From NCBI GenBank assembly GCA_041665065.1, contig JBAYJM010000010.1, forward strand, positions 1-39,553: a stretch of DNA of 39,553 nucleotides, given 5' to 3'. Positions 31,728-37,620 of the stretch are shown one piece after another (positions within the stretch are counted from its first letter, which is position 1; every line of letters begins with the position of its first letter). A model generated the notes under the pieces. It worked only from the letters and a program-made list of their open reading frames with translations, was not told where the DNA came from and searched no databases. The position numbers and the translations under genes were made by a program. The stretch is from JBAYJM01 sp041665065. GTDB lineage: Bacteria > Patescibacteriota > Patescibacteriia > 2-01-FULL-39-33.

Positions 31728-31756
31728 TTGACAAAACTCTGGTTTTTGTGTAGAAT
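31728..31756 (+). promoter_or_regulatory. Promoter of rplU
   Basis: Perfect TTGACA (31728-31733), 17-base spacer, TAGAAT (31751-31756). The leader is about 23 bases with no clear ribosome binding site. Confidence 0.8.
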
Positions 31757-31785
31757 AAGGAATATCGTAAAAATAATATAATACT

Positions 31786-32088
31786 ATGAAATTAGCAGTA
31801 ATCAAGACTGGTGGAAAACAATATATTGTCAAAGAAAAGGATAAAATTAAGGTTGAAAAACTTAAGGCTGAAAAAGGAGCCAAAGTTGAATTAGACGTTT
31901 TAATGGTTGTTGATGGTGATAATATTGATTTTGGAGCACCGGTTATGGACAGAAAAGTTGAAGGATTGGTTTTAAGCGAAGGCAGGACAAGAAAGGTTAC
32001 TGGCGTTAAGTTTAAATCCAAAACCAGAGAACATAAAACATTCGGCCACAGACAGATATTTACAGAAGTAGAAATTGCAAAAATTTAA
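31786..32088 (+). CDS. rplU: 50S ribosomal protein L21
   Basis: L21 binds 23S rRNA in the large ribosomal subunit. The 100-residue sequence shows the family pattern: AVIKTGGKQYIV near the start, KLKAEKGAKVELDVL, and the basic end KSKTREHKTFGHRQIFTEVEI. The length is typical. In many bacteria rpmA (L27) follows, but here a strong terminator comes directly after and the next gene runs the other way. It has its own consensus promoter. Confidence 0.97.
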   Translation: MKLAVIKTGGKQYIVKEKDKIKVEKLKAEKGAKVELDVLMVVDGDNIDFGAPVMDRKVEGLVLSEGRTRKVTGVKFKSKTREHKTFGHRQIFTEVEIAKI

Positions 32089-32097
32089 TACTTTCAT

Positions 32098-32130
32098 CAA
32101 AAAATCCTCGGCATATTGCCGAGGATTTTT
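32098..32130. terminator. Bidirectional terminator between rplU and recR
   Basis: AAAATCCTCGGC (32101-32112) pairs with GCCGAGGATTTT (32118-32129) around ATATT. It is flanked by A on the left and T on the right, so it works for both converging genes. Confidence 0.92.
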
Positions 32131-32154
32131 TTGCGTCATCCTATCAACCAGTAT

Positions 32155-32751
32155 TTAAATTTCTTTTCTATTGCTGATGGCATTTTCAAGCGTGATTTCA
32201 TCTGCATATTCTAGATCGGCACCTATTGGCAACCCTCTTCCCAGCCGGGTTATTTTTAACCCATCAAATTGTTTAAGTAGCCTGATTACAAATGAGGACG
32301 TTGATTCGCCTTCGGTATCTGGATTTAGAGCCAATATAATTTCCGTCGGTTTTTCCCTTTTTATCTTCTCAATTAGTTCTCGAAGTCTAATATTGTCCGG
32401 CAGTATATTTTCTAGGGGATTAATATAGCCGCCCAAAACATGATAAACGCCTTTGTATAGATTTGTTTTTTCAATTGCCATAATGTCTTGGTTTTTGGCA
32501 ACTAAACAAATCGTTTTACTGTCTCTTTTGGTGTCAGAGCAGATAGAACACGGATCAGTTTCGTCATAATTAAAACATTTAGAGCAGAGTTTAATATCGT
32601 CTTTTAGGCGTAGGATGGCATTGCTTAATCTGATTAAATCTCCGCCGGATTTCTTAAGCAAGTAAAAAACAAAGCGCTCGGCCGTTTTAGGGCCGATGCT
32701 TGGAAGTCTGGCAAATTCATCAATTAAATTTTGCAGGCTTTTAGGATACAC
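32155..32751 (-). CDS. recR: Recombination protein RecR
   Basis: RecR works with RecO (and RecF) to load RecA at gaps. The 198-residue protein has the helix-hairpin-helix LPSIGPKTAERF (16-27), a four-cysteine zinc finger (C56, C59, C68, C71), and a Toprim domain with the EIILALNPDTEGE motif and final LGRGLPIGADLEYAD. All are intact. It follows ybaB after 15 bases, the usual ybaB-recR order, while dnaX is elsewhere in the window. Confidence 0.97.
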   Translation of the reverse strand: MYPKSLQNLIDEFARLPSIGPKTAERFVFYLLKKSGGDLIRLSNAILRLKDDIKLCSKCFNYDETDPCSICSDTKRDSKTICLVAKNQDIMAIEKTNLYKGVYHVLGGYINPLENILPDNIRLRELIEKIKREKPTEIILALNPDTEGESTSSFVIRLLKQFDGLKITRLGRGLPIGADLEYADEITLENAISNRKEI

Positions 32752-32766
32752 GAGTTGCTGGAATTA

Positions 32767-33057
32767 TTAATTACTAAGGCCTGGGAAGCCTCCCATTTGA
32801 GACATTTTTTGCGCCATGACTTTTTGAGCTTTTTTGATGGCATCATTGGTTGCTTCAGAGATGGCTGATTGCAACTTGGATTTATCTTTCATTAACTCAT
32901 CGTCGATTTCAACTTTTTTTACTTCTTGATTGCCGTCCATTTTAATTTTTAACTTACCCCAAGCTCCAGAGCCCTCAACCATCTCTTCGGCTAAAACCTT
33001 TTTAATCTGGTTTGCTTGATTTTTTAGGTCCTGAATTTGTTTAATTTTAGAAAACAT
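32767..33057 (-). CDS. YbaB/EbfC family nucleoid-associated protein
   Basis: The 96-residue protein forms the short two-helix fold of YbaB/EbfC, with the family segments VEGSGAWGKLKIKMDGNQ and VEIDDELM, and a Met/Gly-rich tail (QKMSQMGGFPG). Homologues bind DNA as dimers and compact it. Its place directly upstream of recR is conserved in many bacteria. Confidence 0.95.
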   Translation of the reverse strand: MFSKIKQIQDLKNQANQIKKVLAEEMVEGSGAWGKLKIKMDGNQEVKKVEIDDELMKDKSKLQSAISEATNDAIKKAQKVMAQKMSQMGGFPGLSN

Positions 33058-33129
33058 ATTAGTTAATTTTTAATAGTTAATAAATTATAAGGCAATTATT
33101 ATAATACAACATTTGAAATTAAGTTTCAA

Positions 33130-34518
33130 CTACTCTTGGGACATTGGCGGGGGAGTATATCTTCTGTCTAGGTTTCTAAAGCTGACAGTATTACCCTCAA
33201 AATATAGTGGGACAACTCCGGTTGGTCCGTTTCTGTGTTTGGCAATGTGAATTTCAGCAATATGCTTTTCTTCTTCAGTGAGTGAGTTAATATCATAACC
33301 CTTATCGGCCGCTTTTCTATAAATAAACATAACTACGTCCGCATCTTGCTCAATAGATCCTGATTCCCTTAAATGCGATAGTCTTGGAATAGCAGGCTTT
33401 GATTGTTCTACGGCACGAGCTAATTGAGATAATGCCAAAACCGGGACATTTAATTCCCTGGCAATGCCTTTGAGCGCTCTAGAAATTTCTGCAATTTCTT
33501 GCACTCTATTGTCACTCCCAGCATATTTTGCCGAGCCTTCCATTAATTGTAAATAATCTATAACAATTAAATCTAGTCCATGTTCCATCTGTAATCTTCG
33601 CGCCTTGGTTCGAAGTTCCATTATATTGGTATTGGCAAAATCATCAATATATATTGGCGCTTCCGCAAGTTCGCTCATGGCTTGGCCGATGCGCGGAAAA
33701 TCTTCACCGCTCTCAGATAATTTTCCTGTTCTCATTTTCCACATATCGACTCCCGCTTCGGCGCAAATCAAACGATCGACCACTTGCTCGCGAGACATTT
33801 CCAATGAAAAAATTCCAACAGATTTTTTTTGTTTGGCGACATTTCTGGCAATATCAAGCGCAAGAGATGTTTTTCCGACAGAAGGTCTGGCAGCTAAAAT
33901 TACGAGGTCGGATTTTTGCAAACCCGCCAGTAAGCCGTCTAAATCCGTAAAGCCGGTTGGAAGTCCTCTAAGCTTTCCTTTTTCCCTATGTAGTTCATCA
34001 ATTCTGTCAAATGCAGTTGAAAGAATTTCCTTGATATGGGTGAATTTTTCTTTCAAATATTTTTGAGAGACAGCAAAAATTGATTGTTCTGATTTGTCCA
34101 AAACTTCATTAATTTCTTTTTCCTCATGATAGCCTATTTCCAGGATGTTGTTGGCTGCGCTGATTAATCTTCTGAGTGTCGCTTTCTTTTGAATGATTTG
34201 CGCATAAGATACAACGTGAGCCGCAGAAGGAGTTTGGTTGGTCAGGGTTAAAATGTATGATCTGCCACCGATTTGCTCTAACAGCTTCTGGTCTTCAAGC
34301 CTGCTGGTCAAGCTTAAAATATCAATGGCTTCCTTTTTTTCAAATAATTCCAAGATGACATCATAAATACGGGCATGACTGTCCTTGTAAAAATCATCAG
34401 CCGATATTAAGTCAGCCACCTTGATTATGGCGTCTTTATCTATTAAAAGAGCGCCTAAAAGCGACTGTTCGGCCTCTATATTTTGAGGGGGTAATTTTTG
34501 TAGTGTTTGTCCTTCCAT
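33130..34518 (-). CDS. dnaB: Replicative DNA helicase DnaB
   Basis: DnaB is the hexameric helicase that unwinds DNA at the replication fork. The 462-residue protein has the N-terminal helical domain (QNIEAEQSLLGALL near residue 12), a linker, and the RecA-like motor with Walker A RPSVGKTS (211-218), Walker B LDLIVIDYLQLM, and the later LSQLAR and LRESGSIEQDADVVMFI segments. No intein interrupts the motor. The end is a short polar tail. ybaB and recR lie downstream on the same strand. Confidence 0.97.
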   Translation of the reverse strand: MEGQTLQKLPPQNIEAEQSLLGALLIDKDAIIKVADLISADDFYKDSHARIYDVILELFEKKEAIDILSLTSRLEDQKLLEQIGGRSYILTLTNQTPSAAHVVSYAQIIQKKATLRRLISAANNILEIGYHEEKEINEVLDKSEQSIFAVSQKYLKEKFTHIKEILSTAFDRIDELHREKGKLRGLPTGFTDLDGLLAGLQKSDLVILAARPSVGKTSLALDIARNVAKQKKSVGIFSLEMSREQVVDRLICAEAGVDMWKMRTGKLSESGEDFPRIGQAMSELAEAPIYIDDFANTNIMELRTKARRLQMEHGLDLIVIDYLQLMEGSAKYAGSDNRVQEIAEISRALKGIARELNVPVLALSQLARAVEQSKPAIPRLSHLRESGSIEQDADVVMFIYRKAADKGYDINSLTEEEKHIAEIHIAKHRNGPTGVVPLYFEGNTVSFRNLDRRYTPPPMSQE

Positions 34519-34624
34519 ATGTCGTAATAATTTTATCCTAACAGTGGGTATTTAGCAAACATTGTTAAAATCAGTTTTTAAACAGCTTATTCCACTTTTC
34601 TGTGGATTATTTTGGCCAAAACTC

Positions 34625-34653
34625 TTGTCAAATCTTTATAAATTTGTTATTAT
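34625..34653 (+). promoter_or_regulatory. Promoter of tRNA-Lys
   Basis: TTGTCA (34625-34630), 17-base spacer, TATTAT (34648-34653). The start is expected about 17 bases before the mature tRNA. Confidence 0.7.
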
Positions 34654-34676
34654 AGAAAATGACATTTCATAAGCAA

Positions 34677-34749
34677 GCGCCTATAGCTCAGTCGGTAGAG
34701 CAACAGCCTTTTAAGCTGATGGTCCCAGGTTCGAGTCCTGGTGGGCGCA
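34677..34749 (+). tRNA. tRNA-Lys (anticodon UUU)
   Basis: The acceptor stem GCGCCTA pairs with TGGGCGC. The D arm GCTC/GAGC, anticodon loop CTTTTAA (anticodon TTT) and T arm CCAGG-TTCGAGT-CCTGG are all clear. A73 is the discriminator. One A-A mismatch stands at the top of the anticodon stem. No CCA is encoded. Confidence 0.96.
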
Positions 34750-34757
34750 TAAATTAG

Positions 34758-34781
34758 AAAATCACGAAAAGTGATTTTTTT
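34758..34781 (+). terminator. Terminator of tRNA-Lys
   Basis: AAAATCAC (34758-34765) pairs with GTGATTTT (34771-34778) around GAAAA, followed by further T. It begins nine bases after the tRNA. Confidence 0.8.
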
Positions 34782-34840
34782 ATTTTGTCATTTTGGGCGG
34801 GCGATTGTTTGGTAGTTGGTTTTAGTTAATAATTATTTAA

Positions 34841-34869
34841 TTGACATTTTATATAATTCTTAATTATAA
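34841..34869 (+). promoter_or_regulatory. Promoter of the cupin gene
   Basis: Perfect TTGACA (34841-34846), 17-base spacer, TTATAA (34864-34869; TATAAA with 18). The start expected near 34876 leaves about eight bases before the ATG. Confidence 0.65.
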
Positions 34870-34883
34870 ATAACTTAAAATAT

Positions 34884-35279
34884 ATGAAAGGATATGTTAC
34901 AAACATAGAAGAAGATACGATAGAAAATGATGACTTTCGAAAGGTTCTTTACACGGCGCCAAATAGTCAATTGGTATTGATGTCATTGAATCCTGGAGAG
35001 GATATAGGGGAGGAAATCCATGATTTGGATCAATTTATAAGAATTGAAGATGGAGAGGGCAAGGCTGTTTTAAATGGTATGGAGTATGATATTAAGGATG
35101 ATTTTGCGATTGTTATTCCCAAGGGGATGACTCATAATATTATTAATACTTCTGATTTAAAAAAATTAAAACTTTACACTATATATTCACCACCAAATCA
35201 TAAGGATGGAACGATACATGTAACTAAAGAGCAGGCGGAATCAGAAGAAGAACAATTTGACGGTAAAACTACAGAGTAA
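34884..35279 (+). CDS. Cupin-domain protein
   Basis: The 131-residue protein is a single small beta-barrel. Cupin motif 1 is seen as PGEDIGEEIHDLDQFIRIEDG (in two parts around residues 37-57), with one His and several acidic residues. Motif 2 reads IPKGMTHNIIN near residue 78. The second His of the usual HxH is Asp or Leu, so metal binding may differ. The tail is very acidic (ESEEEQFDG). Such proteins include isomerases, dioxygenases and binding proteins; none can be assigned here. It is a single-gene unit with its own promoter and terminator. Confidence 0.88.
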   Translation: MKGYVTNIEEDTIENDDFRKVLYTAPNSQLVLMSLNPGEDIGEEIHDLDQFIRIEDGEGKAVLNGMEYDIKDDFAIVIPKGMTHNIINTSDLKKLKLYTIYSPPNHKDGTIHVTKEQAESEEEQFDGKTTE

Positions 35280-35302
35280 AAAAAAGCCCGAAAGGGCTTT
35301 TT
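35279..35302 (+). terminator. Terminator of the cupin gene
   Basis: AAAAAGCCC (35281-35289) pairs with GGGCTTTTT (35294-35302) around GAAA, overlapping the end of the stop codon. Confidence 0.92.
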
Positions 35303-35363
35303 AAAATTATTAAATATTTCTGTTGATAACTTTGTAATTATTCTACATTGTTTTTTTATTTTA

Positions 35364-35372
35364 TGTTATAAT
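35364..35372 (+). promoter_or_regulatory. Extended -10 promoter of the CAP-protein gene
   Basis: TGTTATAAT is an extended -10 box (TGn plus TATAAT at 35367-35372). The -35 region (TACATT at the right distance) is weak, as expected for this class. The start would be near 35379. Confidence 0.6.
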
Positions 35373-35392
35373 AAATTCAATTAAACAACCCG

Positions 35393-35437
35393 ACCCAGGC
35401 TCTGCCTTTGGGTTTTTCCTACTGAAAAGTTGGAGGG
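35393..35437 (+). promoter_or_regulatory. Two-hairpin leader before the CAP-protein gene
   Basis: Hairpin 1: ACCCA/TGGGT and GGC/GCC (35393-35413) around a TCT loop, followed by five T, has terminator form. Hairpin 2: 35417-35434 pairs around a GAAA tetraloop and buries part of GGAGGG, which lies 17 bases before the ATG. I recognise no named riboswitch. It could control transcription or translation of the downstream gene. Confidence 0.5.
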
Positions 35438-35453
35438 CAATTAAAAAAATCCC

Positions 35454-37601
35454 ATGCCTGTCAAAAAAATTCCTTACTCTGGCCATTCGCCAAAGTCTAA
35501 AAAAACAAAAGTCGCCAAAAAACACACATCCAAAAAGGAGAATCTTAAAAAATATAAACTTATTGTTGACTCAGATAATGATGGTCTCAGTGATTATCAA
35601 GAAGCTCTTTATGGAACTAATAAATTTAAGGTAGACACGGATGGTGATGGCCTGACTGATTATGAGGAAGTAAAGGTCTATCAGACTAACCCGTTAAAAA
35701 GGGATTCAAATGGCAATGGTGTCAGTGATGGTAATGAGGTTAAATTGGGTAAAAATCCGAAGGGTAAGGGTAGGTTAAGTGACATATTTATTCCTTCAGC
35801 CAGTGAAAAGAAAAGCAAGCAACTCCAAAAAAAGTTAAATAAGCTTAAATTTGTTATTGACTCCGATGGCGATGGTTTAACTGATCATCAAGAAGGCTTG
35901 TATGGAACAGATCCATTTAATCCTGATAGTGACAATGATGGTTTGTCAGATTATGAAGAAATAAAAGTTTATCAAACTGATCCAAATAACCCCGATACAA
36001 ATAAAAATAAAATAAAAGATGGCGATGAAGTTAGAATGGGAAAAAATCCTCGAGGTACTGGCAAGCTAAAAGATTTATTTATTCCATATTATGGAAATGG
36101 CTATCAGCCGGAGTTTTTAAAAACCAATCGAATGTTTTGGTATGGAATTTCCGCCGTATTTATGAAAGCGATTGTTATTGCTGCCATTGCGCTTTTGCCA
36201 ATTACTGCCTGGTTGACTCCGGATATTGCTGCTGAGCAGTCAAAAAAAATTATTGAACTGACTAATGTAGTTAGAAAAAATTTAAATTTACCATTACTTA
36301 AAGAAAATCAGATATTAGATCAGGTTGCCGCCAATAAGGCAAAGGACATGATCGCGCAACAATATTTCGCTCATGTAAGTCCTACGGGAAAGAGCGTAGA
36401 TTATTGGCTTAAACAGCTTCATGTTGGCTATAGTGTTGCCGGAGAAAATTTAGCCATGGGTTTTAGCGACTCCGCGGACGTGGTTAATGCCTGGATAAAA
36501 AGTAAAACTCACTACGCAAACATAGTAGATCGTGATTATACGGAAGTGGGCGTTGCTATGGCCAGTGGAAAATATAAAAACTTTGATACGACATTTGTTG
36601 CTCAGGTTTTCGCAACTCCGGCCAATCAGGCTCCGTCTGCTACGCCAAAAGTGAAAACAAATTCAAAGATAAAGAGCATTGATAATAAAATTCAGCCGTT
36701 AAATGTTGATAAAAACAGATTAATTGCCCAAGAAAATTCTCCTGCTCAGCAGTTAACTTTATCGCTCTCAAGTAATAAGGTTTTGGGTCAAAAAATAACA
36801 GAGCAGCCAATGCAGCCGACCTTAATTATGCCGGAAAATAACTCATATATTAATGACGAGATAGTCAATTTTAAAATTTCAGCTCCAAATTCTCAAAAAA
36901 TCAACCTATACATAGATGAAAAATTGATTAATCAAGAAGCGCAGTTTAGTAACGGGTATTGGTCGCTAGGTTTGGCGATGGAAGAGGGAACACATAATAT
37001 TGTCATTGCCTCAAGCAATGGAAATAATGTTGCCACCTCTGTCCCTTATATCCTATCGGTTGATAGATCTGCGCCGCAAGTGGATGAATCAAAGACTAAA
37101 ATATCAGTTGCCGGTTCAGATGGCGACGAACAAAAGCTTGTAAGAGTAGAGGCTTATTTAAGCGAGGACGCGACTAATGCAGAGGCTTCGTTTGGTAATT
37201 ATAGAATTAAATTAGAGAGAGATGCTTCGGATACAACGAAGTGGACTGGGAGTGCGATAATATTTAAGCAAGACCAGGAACAAATATTTAATCCGGTAGT
37301 CCTGCCAAGCATTACTGTTAGTGATAAATTAGGGAATGTGGCAACCTGGGATATTAATTGGCAAAGTATAAATCCAGTTAAGCCAACAATTTTATCGCAG
37401 TATGTTTTTGCCAGAAATTACAATTCTAACTTTACAAAATGGTTATTTTTCTTAACCTCTATATATTTTAAAATATTATTATTTATAGTGATAATTACAT
37501 TAACGCTATACGTTTTTATAAAGATTAAAACTCAGAGATTTCGTGTAATTATACCGGCAATTGGATTGATATTATTGTTAATTGCCTTAATTTTAGTATA
37601 A
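35454..37601 (+). CDS. Membrane-anchored CAP-domain protein with duplicated calcium-binding (TSP type 3-like) repeats
   Basis: The 715-residue protein reads in order: a lysine-rich N-terminus (1-32); two copies of a module of about 100 residues (34-116 and 137-215) each with DxDxDG loops such as DSDNDGLSDY and DTDGDGLTDY and closing with GKNP and a (S/K)D-hydrophobic-FIP motif; a membrane helix (228-254); a CAP/SCP-PR1 domain (about 262-395) with YFAHVSPTG and GENLAMGF; a Gln/Pro/Ser-rich linker; an Ig-like domain (about 460-560); and two C-terminal helices (about 662-682 and 692-714). No cleavable signal precedes the repeats, so either they are cytoplasmic or the N-terminus is exported unusually. 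CAP domains outside the cell act in adhesion, lipid binding or wall interaction. It shares an envelope theme with the next gene. Confidence 0.9.
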   Translation: MPVKKIPYSGHSPKSKKTKVAKKHTSKKENLKKYKLIVDSDNDGLSDYQEALYGTNKFKVDTDGDGLTDYEEVKVYQTNPLKRDSNGNGVSDGNEVKLGKNPKGKGRLSDIFIPSASEKKSKQLQKKLNKLKFVIDSDGDGLTDHQEGLYGTDPFNPDSDNDGLSDYEEIKVYQTDPNNPDTNKNKIKDGDEVRMGKNPRGTGKLKDLFIPYYGNGYQPEFLKTNRMFWYGISAVFMKAIVIAAIALLPITAWLTPDIAAEQSKKIIELTNVVRKNLNLPLLKENQILDQVAANKAKDMIAQQYFAHVSPTGKSVDYWLKQLHVGYSVAGENLAMGFSDSADVVNAWIKSKTHYANIVDRDYTEVGVAMASGKYKNFDTTFVAQVFATPANQAPSATPKVKTNSKIKSIDNKIQPLNVDKNRLIAQENSPAQQLTLSLSSNKVLGQKITEQPMQPTLIMPENNSYINDEIVNFKISAPNSQKINLYIDEKLINQEAQFSNGYWSLGLAMEEGTHNIVIASSNGNNVATSVPYILSVDRSAPQVDESKTKISVAGSDGDEQKLVRVEAYLSEDATNAEASFGNYRIKLERDASDTTKWTGSAIIFKQDQEQIFNPVVLPSITVSDKLGNVATWDINWQSINPVKPTILSQYVFARNYNSNFTKWLFFLTSIYFKILLFIVIITLTLYVFIKIKTQRFRVIIPAIGLILLLIALILV

Positions 37602-37620
37602 ATAAATTTAAAATAAAAAT

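Noticed and set aside
33130..34518. Intein or insertion in dnaB
   Set aside because: Motor motifs follow each other at normal distances and the length is ordinary.
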